Translations under genes and position numbers: made by a program | The notes under the pieces: model-generated | Told to the model about the DNA's origin: nothing | The model's database searches: none | Seen by the model: only the letters and a program-made list of their open reading frames with translations | From: Pedobacter caeni | Lineage (GTDB): Bacteria > Bacteroidota > Bacteroidia > Sphingobacteriales > Sphingobacteriaceae | NCBI RefSeq assembly: GCF_900129215.1 | Contig: NZ_FQUQ01000004.1 | Location: forward strand, 62,001 to 126,000 | DNA: 64,000 bases | Reading direction: 5' to 3' | Part shown: positions 44,658-53,402 of the stretch, piece by piece | Layout of the letters: every line of letters starts with the position of its first letter | Numbering within the stretch: position 1 is the first letter of the stretch

Positions 44658-45894
44658 CTTGGGCAGTTAAATAGTATAAAATTGAAGATTGTTCTTTTAC
44701 AAAGGTCTGTTTGGCAACGTCCAGAATACGTGCTGAAGTCACTTCCTGATATTTGTGAATTTCTGTATTCAGCAAATTGGCATCTCCTAACAATTCATAA
44801 TAGGCCAGGTTCATCGCTTTATCCAAAAGGCTCATTTCGGCAAATACAATAATCGATTCCGATTTGTTTTTCACCTTGGTCAGCTCATCGGCAGCCACTT
44901 CTTCAGTAGCGATGGCATTCAGCTCTTTCCAGATGGCGGCTTCTGCGGCTTCCATCGTTACCCCTTCTACCAGTTTTCCTTCTACAATAAACAAACCTTT
45001 ATCTATACTTCCGGTAAGGTAAGCATTGATCTCACTAAACAATTGCTGTTCTTTTAACAGGCTGTTGTAAAGTCTGGACGACTGTCCCTGTGAAAGAATA
45101 TCCGACAGCAGGTCATACACCTGGTAATCTTTACTTCCTCTCTCCGGCATCTGAAAAGCCATATAAATGGCATTCAGAGGAACTTCAGCAGTAACGGTTT
45201 CCTGACGCGCTACAGTCTGCTGAGGCTCAACAGGCAAATCTCTGAGGTAACGTTCTCCCGCAGGGATTGGTGCAAACCATTTCTCGGCAAGTGCTTTAAC
45301 TTCTTCGGTTTTCACATTCCCGCCAACCACCATGATCGCATTCTGAGGATTGTAATGCTTTTGGAAAAATGCTTTTACATCTTCCATTTTAGCATCTTCA
45401 ATCTGCTTCAGGTCCTGTCCGATGGTTGCCCATCTGTAAGGGTGTTCTTTATAGGCAAGGGGCCTTAGTTTCAACCATACATCGCCATAAGGCTGGTTCA
45501 GGTACCTTTGTTTAAACTCTTCACAAACCACATTACGCTGGGTTTCCAGACTTTTCTCAGAAAAGGCAAGGCTCAGCATACGGTCGCTCTCTAACCAGAA
45601 AGCGGTTTCGAGATTCGTCGCAGGAAGGGTAATGTAATAATTGGTGATGTCATTGCTCGTAAAAGCATTGTTTTCTCCTCCTACCCTTTGCAGGGGTTCA
45701 TCGTAACTTGGAATATTTACAGAGCCCCCAAACATGAGGTGCTCAAATAAATGAGCAAAGCCGGTTTTATCTTGTTCTTCGTCTCTTGCACCAACGTCAT
45801 ATAGAATATTCAACACCGCCATAGGTGTTGTATCATCCTCGTGTACCAGGACACGTAATCCATTGGCCAATGTAAAACGGTTAAAATCTACCAT
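44650..45894 (-). CDS. M16-family zinc metallopeptidase, catalytic subunit
   Basis: A 414-residue protein with the inverted zinc motif HLFEH at residues 48-52 (FAHLFEHLMFGGS) and the downstream Glu in SLETQRNVVCEEF. The start at 45894 (MVDFNRFTL) is chosen because a -7 box TATATTTG lies at 45914-45921, downstream of the longer frame's start at 45933. Degrades peptides together with the non-catalytic partner encoded next. Confidence 0.92.
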   Translation of the reverse strand: MVDFNRFTLANGLRVLVHEDDTTPMAVLNILYDVGARDEEQDKTGFAHLFEHLMFGGSVNIPSYDEPLQRVGGENNAFTSNDITNYYITLPATNLETAFWLESDRMLSLAFSEKSLETQRNVVCEEFKQRYLNQPYGDVWLKLRPLAYKEHPYRWATIGQDLKQIEDAKMEDVKAFFQKHYNPQNAIMVVGGNVKTEEVKALAEKWFAPIPAGERYLRDLPVEPQQTVARQETVTAEVPLNAIYMAFQMPERGSKDYQVYDLLSDILSQGQSSRLYNSLLKEQQLFSEINAYLTGSIDKGLFIVEGKLVEGVTMEAAEAAIWKELNAIATEEVAADELTKVKNKSESIIVFAEMSLLDKAMNLAYYELLGDANLLNTEIHKYQEVTSARILDVAKQTFVKEQSSILYYLTAQDA

Positions 45895-45913
45895 ATATAT
45901 AAAATAATTGTTC

Positions 45914-45921
45914 CAAATATA
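45914..45921 (-). promoter_or_regulatory. -7 promoter box of the M16 pair
   Basis: TATATTTG on the minus strand, 19 nt upstream of the ATG at 45894. It decides the start: a frame beginning at 45933 would begin upstream of the transcript. Confidence 0.55.
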
Positions 45922-45980
45922 GGAATAAAGCAAAAGGGAAATGTGATAATAATGTGAAATAAAAAGAAAGGAACTTATGG

Positions 45981-45988
45981 TATATTTG
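45981..45988 (+). promoter_or_regulatory. -7 box four nt before mqnC
   Basis: TATATTTG followed by CAGT and the ATG at 45993. Spacing predicts a leaderless or nearly leaderless mRNA. The divergent M16 promoter lies 60 nt away. Confidence 0.55.
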
Positions 45989-45992
45989 CAGT

Positions 45993-47117
45993 ATGAATAC
46001 TGCCGAATTATTGCATAGGGCCTTACATTTCGACTTTCTTACACAGGAAGAAGGCGTTTTTCTGTACCACCATGCATCAACTGCCGAACTGGCTTATGTA
46101 GCCAATGAACTGAGGAAAAAACAAGTACCCAGCGGGAAAGTAACCTGGCAGATAGACCGTAATGTAAATACCACTAACGTATGTATTGCCAACTGTAAGT
46201 TCTGTAATTTCTTCAGAAGGCCTGGTCATGACGAGAGTTACATTACAGATATCGAGACTTATAAAGTTAAAATAGAAGAGACATTCAGACTGGGCGGCGA
46301 TCAGTTGCTGCTGCAAGGCGGGCACCATCCTGACCTTGGCTTAAAATTTTATGCCGATCTGTTTAAACAATTAAAAGAATTATATCCTGACCTTAAGCTT
46401 CATGCTTTAGGCCCACCGGAAATCGCACACGTAGCGAAGCTGGAAGGCATCTCTCATACGGAAGTACTTAGCGCGTTAAAAGCTGCAGGAATGGATTCCC
46501 TTCCGGGGGCAGGTGCAGAAATCCTGAACGACCGGGTAAGGAGATTGATCTCCAAAGGTAAATGCGGTGGAAAAGAATGGCTCGATGTCATGCGTGCAGC
46601 GCATCAGCTGGACATCACCACTTCCGCAACAATGATGTTCGGGCATGTAGAAACCATTGAGGAACGTTTTGAACACCTGGTCTGGATCAGGGAAGTTCAA
46701 AGTGAAAAACCGGCAGATGCTAAAGGGTTCCTGGCCTTTATTCCATGGCCTTTCCAGGATGATGGTACCCTGTTAAAAAGACTAAGAGGCATCAGCAATA
46801 ATGTGTCAGGAGACGAGTACATCAGAATGCTTGCACTGAGCAGAATCATGCTGCCTAACGTTAAAAATATTCAGGCCTCCTGGCTTACAGTAGGTAAAAA
46901 TGTAGCCGAATTGTGTTTACATGCAGGGGCAAACGATTTCGGATCGATCATGATTGAAGAAAACGTAGTTTCTGCTGCTGGTGCTCCACACCGTTTTACG
47001 GCTAAAGGAATTCAGGATGCGATCAGGGAAGCAGGTTTTGAGCCTCAGCTTCGTGGTCAGCAATACAATTACCGCGACCTTCCGGAACACCTGGAAGAGC
47101 AGGTGATCAATTATTAA
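45993..47117 (+). CDS. mqnC: Cyclic dehypoxanthinyl futalosine synthase
   Basis: A 374-residue radical SAM enzyme of the futalosine pathway to menaquinone; it cyclises dehypoxanthine futalosine. The cluster motif CIANCKFC has Cys 64, 68 and 71. Family hallmarks include IDRNVNTTNVC, MMFGHVETIEERFEHL, FIPWPFQDDGT and GANDFGSIMIEENVVSAAG. MqnE and CofH are relatives, but the FIPWPF and ENVVSAAG stretches favour MqnC. No other mqn gene is nearby. Confidence 0.92.
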   Translation: MNTAELLHRALHFDFLTQEEGVFLYHHASTAELAYVANELRKKQVPSGKVTWQIDRNVNTTNVCIANCKFCNFFRRPGHDESYITDIETYKVKIEETFRLGGDQLLLQGGHHPDLGLKFYADLFKQLKELYPDLKLHALGPPEIAHVAKLEGISHTEVLSALKAAGMDSLPGAGAEILNDRVRRLISKGKCGGKEWLDVMRAAHQLDITTSATMMFGHVETIEERFEHLVWIREVQSEKPADAKGFLAFIPWPFQDDGTLLKRLRGISNNVSGDEYIRMLALSRIMLPNVKNIQASWLTVGKNVAELCLHAGANDFGSIMIEENVVSAAGAPHRFTAKGIQDAIREAGFEPQLRGQQYNYRDLPEHLEEQVINY

Positions 47118-47144
47118 AAAAAATAGGGGACAATTGTCCCCTAT
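47116..47144 (-). terminator. Terminator of the ferritin-like operon
   Basis: Perfect 9-bp stem ATAGGGGAC/GTCCCCTAT (47123-47131 with 47136-47144) followed by seven T residues on the minus strand. The + strand has no T-run, but it may also stop mqnC. Confidence 0.8.
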
Positions 47145-47166
47145 TCATCTCAAACCATCTCCCTCA

Positions 47167-48012
47167 CTAAGAAATTCCAAATAATTTCACAATATCCAAT
47201 ACCTGCTGGGTAGTTAATGGTTCATCAAATGATTCAGAAGCCGCAGCAGCATTTACGGCCGTTCCATTGATTCCGACAATAGATATCGTAGCCTGAGTGG
47301 TGATCTCTTCTCCGGCATATACCGCAGCAGCATTAGGTACTCCACTATCATTGCCACCAGTAATCCATGGCTTAATCGCAAAACCATTCTGGGCACGCAT
47401 GTAACGGATTTTCGCCGCATGGCGCGCTTCAACAGAATGGATGTTCAGCGCAGCAGTCAATACTCCACCCTGACCAACCAATGCAGGTGCCTGTCCTTTA
47501 TACGCACGGACACCAGTATCTTCAAGTGCCTGAGCTACGGCCAGAAAAATACCGTAATTACCGGTTGCAAAAGGGTTAGGGAATGCGCCACTTGCCGTCC
47601 AGTCGTAACTCGCTCTTGCAGTAACTGCATCCGCTCCGATCACTCCTTTCAGGAAATTCACATGCGAAGTTTCATGTCCGCTGATGATGCCAATCGCTGT
47701 TTTATCTGATATTCCCTGTGCTGTTGATGGAAAATCGGCTCCTCCTGAAGCTTTCAGTGCCTGGGTATAAAAAGCCGCTTCAAAATGCTCCAGGGTTAAG
47801 GCGAACTGAAGTACGGCCTTTACTGATGCAGGTAACGTACTTTGACCATAAGCTTTGTTAAACATAGAACCCAGGGCCAAAGGAACAGCGGCAAGACTTA
47901 CTTTTTTACCGATATTAAAGAACTGCTTCATGGCTGTTCTCCGCGGACTAAAGCGTTCATACACTTCTCCATCCACTTTTTCAATTTCTTCTAATATATC
48001 TACGATATTCAT
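47167..48012 (-). CDS. Exported ferritin-like domain protein
   Basis: A 281-residue protein of the Ferritin_2 type (pfam13668). The four-helix bundle carries ALTLEHFEAAFYTQAL, GHETSHVNFLKGV, AQALEDTGVRAYKG and HSVEARHAAKIRYM, with Glu and His at the places expected for a di-iron or other metal site. Residues 1-50 hold an RR pair (SPRRTAMKQFF) before a hydrophobic stretch, suggesting Tat export. Iron oxidation or storage has not been shown for this family; it may be a stress protein. It follows its paralogue by 11 nt. Confidence 0.88.
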   Translation of the reverse strand: MNIVDILEEIEKVDGEVYERFSPRRTAMKQFFNIGKKVSLAAVPLALGSMFNKAYGQSTLPASVKAVLQFALTLEHFEAAFYTQALKASGGADFPSTAQGISDKTAIGIISGHETSHVNFLKGVIGADAVTARASYDWTASGAFPNPFATGNYGIFLAVAQALEDTGVRAYKGQAPALVGQGGVLTAALNIHSVEARHAAKIRYMRAQNGFAIKPWITGGNDSGVPNAAAVYAGEEITTQATISIVGINGTAVNAAAASESFDEPLTTQQVLDIVKLFGIS

Positions 48013-48023
48013 GTTTTCCAGGT

Positions 48024-48740
48024 TTAGGCGTTTAAATTGATCACGTTGATTTTTGTTTTCACGAAGCCGGCAGCAATGTTTAATACTTCCATTGGGTTCC
48101 GGGATTTATCCAGTCCATTGACCATATCCACCACTTCTACATTAGAGAAAGAGTTTGGAGAAATCAACTCCCTGATATAGGCCGCGTGACGGGCCTCCAC
48201 GGAAACAATTTTACCGGCAAGGGTTAAATAAACGGTACTTTTCAATAAACTTCCTGCACCATTATAAGCCGAGACGCCTAAATCTTCAAAGGCTTTCGCC
48301 GTTCCAAGAACACTGGTCCTGTCCGCAAAATTGATCTTTGAAAAATCTACTTCCAGACCGCCTATAGCTGCTGCCCCAAGGGCATTTTTAAAAAATTCCC
48401 TATGGGCAATTTCATGAAACTGAATGTCTTTGAAATAGGCCAGCTCTGCAGCACTGATATTGGCATAAGGTGTGGCTGCTACCTGAATATAAAAGGCCGC
48501 TTCCAGCTGTTCCAATGCATAGGCATAATTTAACACGCCAAAATCGTCTTTAAAATCTAAGGTTACGCCGCCTGTAACAGGGGGATCCATGTTGCGGTCT
48601 TTTTTACAGCCTGCTGCGATCAACGCAATACCTGCTGCTCCTGCACCTGCATATTGCAGAAAAGAACGGCGCTGTAATCTGGCATTAAAAATACTGCTTT
48701 CCTCCTGCAGCATTTCTTTTTCTTCTTGTAAGTTTTTCAT
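48024..48740 (-). CDS. Tat-exported lipoprotein with ferritin-like domain
   Basis: A 238-residue paralogue of the previous gene. It has a Tat-like signal with RRSFLQYAGAGAAG and then a lipobox (AAGCKK, Cys near residue 45), so it should be lipid-anchored outside the inner membrane. The Ferritin_2 bundle shows YALEQLEAAFYIQ, FHEIAHREFF, FEDLGVSAYNG and SVEARHAAYI. It is the first gene of the pair and is preceded at 24 nt by the hairpin element copy B. Confidence 0.9.
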   Translation of the reverse strand: MKNLQEEKEMLQEESSIFNARLQRRSFLQYAGAGAAGIALIAAGCKKDRNMDPPVTGGVTLDFKDDFGVLNYAYALEQLEAAFYIQVAATPYANISAAELAYFKDIQFHEIAHREFFKNALGAAAIGGLEVDFSKINFADRTSVLGTAKAFEDLGVSAYNGAGSLLKSTVYLTLAGKIVSVEARHAAYIRELISPNSFSNVEVVDMVNGLDKSRNPMEVLNIAAGFVKTKINVINLNA

Positions 48741-48764
48741 AAGTTCATAGTTTTTTTAACGGCT

Positions 48765-48827
48765 ATGAAGCGATCATGATCTTGATCATCAATCGTTGTG
48801 CAATCTGTAAGATCATGATGGTTTCAT
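48765..48827 (-). repeat. 63-bp hairpin element, copy B
   Basis: The minus-strand counterpart of copy A: outer arms ATGAA/TTCAT (48827-48823 with 48769-48765), inner 11-bp arms ATCATGATCTT/AAGATCATGAT (48819-48809 with 48783-48773), and a 25-nt loop. Similarity to copy A continues through a TTAAAAAA stretch towards the start codon. It lies 24 nt upstream of the ferritin-like gene's ATG. Confidence 0.85.
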
Positions 48828-49008
48828 AGTTTTTCGTTTTGGGTTCAAAGCTTATGAAGCTTACCTGCGCAGGATTCAGGTTCATAAAATTTACTGGTTT
48901 TATAAAGGCACCTACGAAAGAAAAAGCAGGACGGTTTTCAGGCCCGGGAAGAAATATTCTTAGTTCCCTCAATTTTTTAATAAATTCACCCTATAAAACT
49001 GATAAACT

Positions 49009-49778
49009 GTGCTGAATACAATTATTGTTGATGATGAAGAATTTGCCCGTTCCTCTCTTTATTTCTTATTGCAGGAAAACTGCGCAAACATCCATATTTC
49101 CGGGATTGCCAAATCTGTAAATGAAGCAAGGCAACTACTGAGTAACAACCAGATAGACCTGATCTTTCTGGACATTGCCATGCCCGGAGAAAATGGTTTT
49201 GAACTCATTCCACATGCTCAGCTCAATAAATCACATGTGATCTTTACCACCGCTTACGATCAGTATGCACTGAGAGCAATTAAAGCAAATGCACTGGATT
49301 ACCTGCTAAAGCCTATTGATATCGACGAATTGAAACTGGCCGTAGAAAAAGCGGGTAAATATATTGCACTGAATAAAAAGGAACACAACAGGAATGAAAG
49401 TCTTCAAAACCTGGCCGTCCACCTGTCTGAAAGAAATGAAATCCGCAAGATCAGCCTGCCCAATGGTCAGGGCTATTCCCTGATCAGTATCGACGATATC
49501 ATTCACATTGAAGCCGATAGTAATTATTCCATTTTTCACCTGGCCAATAAAGAAACAATCACCGTTTCAAAGGTTTTAAAAGAGTATGAGGAGATCCTTC
49601 CTGACCATCAGTTTGTCAGAATTCACAAGTCCAGCATCGTCAACCTGAATTACTTAAAAGAGTACAATTCAAAAAACGGTGTGGAAGTGATCCTGAAGAA
49701 CGGAGAAAAAATTGCAGTTTCCAGAAGAAGGGCCAGCGATTTTGCAGAAAAGGTTAAATCATATACCCGCTTTGAAAG
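49009..49778 (+). CDS. LytTR-family response regulator
   Basis: A regulator of about 259 residues whose stop is at 49786-49788, so the frame extends slightly past the end given here into the start of the next gene. The receiver domain has the phospho-acceptor D55 (LIFLDIAMPGENGFE). A LytTR DNA-binding domain occupies about 145-250 (YSLISIDDIIHIEADSNYS, FVRIHKSSIVNLNYLKEYN). GTG is the start codon, with no ATG available before conserved residues. Overlap with the propeller kinase gene suggests a cognate pair. Confidence 0.9.
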
Positions 49779-52738
49779 TGATAAATAAAAACAACATAGG
49801 GACCCTAAGGCTTTTCATAATTGGCATTTTAAGCTTCTTTAGCAGCTCAGCTGTTTATTCACAAAGCACCTATCTGCAACATTTCAGCACCAAAAACGGC
49901 CTTCCAAGTAATGCCTGTTTTTATACCTTACAGGATAGCAAGGGATACATCTGGGTCGCTACCGATGCAGGGGTAAGCCGCTTTGACGGGAAGATCTTTG
50001 AAACATTTTCAATCAATGACGGCCTTCCTGATAACCAGATTCTTCAGGTAAAAGAAGACAAAAGCGGAAAGATCTGGTTTCTGGCACTGAATGGTCAGCT
50101 CAGCTATTTTTACAATGGAAAAATCTACAATGAAACCAATAACCATTTGCTGAAACTACTCAAGTTCAATGCCGTGATTGTTTCTTTCTTTCAGGACAGC
50201 AAAGGCAGGATCTGGCTGGGAACCAATAAGAATGTGCTCGTGATGTATAGCGGTAAACACATTACAAAATACATTTCAGCAGACCACGACAGACAGTTTA
50301 TCAATACTTTTATCCATGAGGATGAGACGGGAAAAATCTGGGCGGTCAGCAATACCTCGGTACGGCAACTGGATGGAGACAAGTTCAAAGTTGTTCCGCA
50401 CAGCAGTCTGCCCATTTCTTATAAAACGGCAGTCAACCTTCCCGACAAAACCCTCGCCTATCTTGATCCTTCTGGTCTGAAGATCAGAAAAGGCAACGAG
50501 GAAAAACTACAGGTTAAGCTCAATACGGGCTTGCTGAACAATGACCCTGGTTACTTTCATGTAGACCAGAATAAGGACCTCTGGCTGAGCAATGCTTCCG
50601 GGATCTACCATATTGAATCTGATGGAAGTACCAGGCGTTACCTGGACAACATTTCTTCCAGTCAGGTGATCAGGGATGCCAAAGGAAATATGTGGTTTAC
50701 CACCAGTAACGGGATCTATATGCTGCCTCAGAAGAATGAGCGTTTATATGTCATCAACAAAGCGAACGGACTCAGCAGTGATCTGGTAAAAAGCGTCACA
50801 AAGGACCATAAAAACAGGTTATGGCTTGGCCTTGATGAAGCCAATATCAACATCGTTGATCAGCAGGATTACAAGATCAGCAAAATCGCACTGGGAGATA
50901 AGAAAAAGTATAACATCATTAAACAGCTTGCCTTCGACACGAGCCATCAGGCCATTTACTTCGCTTCGGATTATGGCCTGGGCAGGATAAATGACATTTA
51001 CAAAGGGAACAGCAACATTGATTTCCTGCAGGAAACCAGCAGCTCGATGTTTGTCATAAAAAGCTTCAGCATCTCTTCAGGTGGAAGAAAAACCATGGCC
51101 CTTGCCCTTTCTTCAGGTGTGGTCATCATCCCCGACAGGATCAGGAAATTTGACTTCAGCTCCCTTACTTTTAAGGAAGGGGAAGACTTTTTTCACAACA
51201 GGTCCTACCGCGTCTTCTACGACCAGCAACAGCGCTTATGGTTTTCAAACATCAATGGCCTTTCAGAACTCTATGATGGGAAGTTGTATAATTTCTTCGA
51301 AAAACAACCGCTTTTAACAAAGCGGATCAACGACATTCAGGAACTTCCGGACCATACGATTGTTCTGGCAACTGATGGAAACGGATTGCTCTTCATGAAA
51401 GAGGGAAGAATCATCAAGGTCATCACACAGGAAGACGGCCTGGCAGACAACATCTGTAAACGCCTGTTTGTAAAAAACAACCAGACCTGGGTGGTTACCA
51501 ATAATGGAATCAACAGGATTTACTTCGATGGGGAAAATGCAACGGTAGAATCATTTGAATACACCAATGCCTTGCTGACGGATGATGTGAATTGTCTTTA
51601 TATTGACGATAAGAACGCCTATTTCGCCACAAACAATGGCCTTGTCTATTTTGCCTATAACCAGAGTGAACACAATAAAGAAGCGCCAAAGGTATACATT
51701 ACCTCGGTTGTAAATAATAAAAATAAGCTGGGTATGAACCACCCGGACCATGTGCTGGACCCTTCGAATAACAGCATTACCTTTTATTATAGTGCCATTG
51801 ATTTCCAGAACAAGAACATTCTGTACCGCTACCGCTTAAAAGCAGACGCCCCATGGACAGAAACCAAAAGCCGGCGCCTGGAGTTCTCTTCACTGGAGCC
51901 TGGAGAATATGTGTTTGAACTGAGCGCCAAATCAAACAACAGCAACTGGAGTGCACCTGCAAAAGTTTCGTTTATACTTGAAGCGCACTTCTGGCAAACC
52001 ACCTGGTTCCTGATCCTGGTTTTTCTTCTGGCAGGTTTTGCTTTTTATAAGGTGGCGGTGATCGTTACCCGGCGACAAAAAAACAAGGAACAGGAGCAGC
52101 TGCTGCTCAAGAACAAAATCCTGATGCTGGAACAACGTGCCTTACAGGCGATGATGAACCCTCACTTTGTCTTCAATGTGATGAATTCCATTCAGCATTA
52201 TATCAATACCAAGGATACCAACTCTGCCAATAAGATTCTTACTGGTTTTGCCAAGCTCATCAGGAAAAACCTGGAAATCTGTACCCGGAGTTTCATCAGT
52301 CTGGAGGAAGAGCTGGATTACCTGGAGTTGTACCTGAGCCTGGAGAAGAAAAGATTTGGTGATAAACTGGTTTATCAGATCCGGGTGAGTTCTGCCATTG
52401 ATAAGGAAGAAACGATGGTTCCCTCCATGATTTTGCAGCCTTACATCGAAAATGCCATCTGGCATGGCATCATGCCCAAGGAAGAAGGTGGTAAGATTGA
52501 CATTCTGATTGATCTGCAGGGACCGGATCACCTGATCATTAAAATCATTGATGATGGAGTCGGCATAGACAATTCCCTGAGAGATAAGAAAGGGGAACAC
52601 CAGAGTAAAGGCATGGACTTAACAAAGGAACGCATCAACTTATTGAATCAGGTTGAAGCGAATCCTATACAGATAAATGTACAACAGACCGGGATTTCAG
52701 GCACTTTTGTATCCATTTCTATCCCATTAATGCCCTAA
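49778..52738 (+). CDS. Propeller-type sensor kinase, His_kinase (LytS) family
   Basis: A 986-residue sensor using the GTG at 49778, 11 nt before the stop of the regulator gene; TTG at 49772 is an alternative and a TTG at 49712 would add improbable residues. A signal peptide (to about SAVYSQ) is followed by two-component propeller repeats (KGYIWVATDAGVSRFDGK and others), a Y_Y_Y domain (near 650-735) and one membrane helix (about 741-764). The kinase domain has the His in MNPHFVFNVMNSIQHYIN (about 794) and ATPase motifs LQPYIENAIWHG and DDGVGID. The ligand is unknown. Confidence 0.92.
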   Translation: MINKNNIGTLRLFIIGILSFFSSSAVYSQSTYLQHFSTKNGLPSNACFYTLQDSKGYIWVATDAGVSRFDGKIFETFSINDGLPDNQILQVKEDKSGKIWFLALNGQLSYFYNGKIYNETNNHLLKLLKFNAVIVSFFQDSKGRIWLGTNKNVLVMYSGKHITKYISADHDRQFINTFIHEDETGKIWAVSNTSVRQLDGDKFKVVPHSSLPISYKTAVNLPDKTLAYLDPSGLKIRKGNEEKLQVKLNTGLLNNDPGYFHVDQNKDLWLSNASGIYHIESDGSTRRYLDNISSSQVIRDAKGNMWFTTSNGIYMLPQKNERLYVINKANGLSSDLVKSVTKDHKNRLWLGLDEANINIVDQQDYKISKIALGDKKKYNIIKQLAFDTSHQAIYFASDYGLGRINDIYKGNSNIDFLQETSSSMFVIKSFSISSGGRKTMALALSSGVVIIPDRIRKFDFSSLTFKEGEDFFHNRSYRVFYDQQQRLWFSNINGLSELYDGKLYNFFEKQPLLTKRINDIQELPDHTIVLATDGNGLLFMKEGRIIKVITQEDGLADNICKRLFVKNNQTWVVTNNGINRIYFDGENATVESFEYTNALLTDDVNCLYIDDKNAYFATNNGLVYFAYNQSEHNKEAPKVYITSVVNNKNKLGMNHPDHVLDPSNNSITFYYSAIDFQNKNILYRYRLKADAPWTETKSRRLEFSSLEPGEYVFELSAKSNNSNWSAPAKVSFILEAHFWQTTWFLILVFLLAGFAFYKVAVIVTRRQKNKEQEQLLLKNKILMLEQRALQAMMNPHFVFNVMNSIQHYINTKDTNSANKILTGFAKLIRKNLEICTRSFISLEEELDYLELYLSLEKKRFGDKLVYQIRVSSAIDKEETMVPSMILQPYIENAIWHGIMPKEEGGKIDILIDLQGPDHLIIKIIDDGVGIDNSLRDKKGEHQSKGMDLTKERINLLNQVEANPIQINVQQTGISGTFVSISIPLMP

Positions 52739-53148
52739 ATTACCGTTTACTCAATTATACCTACCACTTACTAATTTTAGATTATTCCTGCTGAAATTTG
52801 CATTAAACTTGTTATAGATATTAAAACAAACATAGTTTGTAAAAAGCGTTCTTATAGAATTGATCAAAGATATTTTACCTAACCTAAAACTATATCTCAA
52901 TTCAGGTTTCATTTGTGTGTTAAAAAATGGTAAAGCCTCAAACTTTACCATTTTTTTTACCTTTTTTTCTGATCTCCTGACCAGTAAAATAAATCTGTTA
53001 TTTATTTTCAAATAACTCTTCTCTTAAAACTTTTTTATACTAATTTTGATGCACCAAAAATCAAATAAACAGCGTTGTTTATATATTAAAAGATTTTTTG
53101 TAATTTTAACGTACCAATAAAAACCTTACCGAATTTATTTTTTTTGTA
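52739..53148. other. 410-nt intergenic region
   Basis: A/T-rich. It contains a 6-bp palindrome pair ACAAAC-ATA-GTTTGT (52826-52840) and a strong terminator hairpin at 52922-52958. A minus-strand frame at 52751-53011 runs straight through the hairpin and has no family features. Apart from these nothing was seen. Confidence 0.6.
52922..52958. terminator. Strong intrinsic terminator in the 410-nt gap
   Basis: A 14-bp perfect stem (52922-52935 with 52943-52956, core ATGGTAAAG) and eight T residues on the + strand; the A-rich left arm makes it usable on the minus strand too. It lies 184 nt after the kinase stop, leaving either a long 3' UTR or a separate short transcript. Confidence 0.8.
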
Positions 53149-53334
53149 ATGAAAACTCCAAAAAAACCGATTAGCAAAAGCCCAGAAGTTGACCCTGAAA
53201 TTGACATGGATGATTCGAGTGAAGAAACCAGTAAAAAGAAGTCATATGAAGATGATGATGACGACTTTGACATGCCATTAGATGACCTGGATAATTTCGA
53301 AAATTTCAGTGATGACGATGACGACGACTATTAA
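53149..53334 (+). CDS. Small acidic, disordered protein
   Basis: A 61-residue protein with a basic beginning (MKTPKKPISKS) and an extremely acidic remainder with repeated Asp runs (YEDDDDDFDMPLDD, then SDDDDDDY). No fold, signal or cysteine is visible. It has its own terminator, and similar Asp-rich small proteins recur in Sphingobacteriaceae from memory. Function unknown; metal or protein-mimic binding is conceivable. Confidence 0.75.
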   Translation: MKTPKKPISKSPEVDPEIDMDDSSEETSKKKSYEDDDDDFDMPLDDLDNFENFSDDDDDDY

Positions 53335-53357
53335 CAAATAGAACATAACGATTTTTT

Positions 53358-53384
53358 AAGCATCCTTAAAGGATGCTTTTTATT
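53358..53384 (+). terminator. Terminator of the small acidic-protein gene
   Basis: Stem AAGCATCCTT/AAGGATGCTT (53358-53367 with 53369-53378) followed by TTTTATTTT, 23 nt after the stop codon. Confidence 0.85.
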
Positions 53385-53402
53385 TTAATTCCAGCTTAGC
53401 GC

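Noticed and set aside
48763..48972. Minus-strand frame of 69 codons upstream of the ferritin-like gene
   Set aside because: It runs through hairpin copy B, and copy A cannot encode the matching peptide; the product has no family features.
52751..53011. Minus-strand frame of 86 codons in the 410-nt gap
   Set aside because: It crosses a strong terminator hairpin, is very A/T rich and lacks any recognisable motif.
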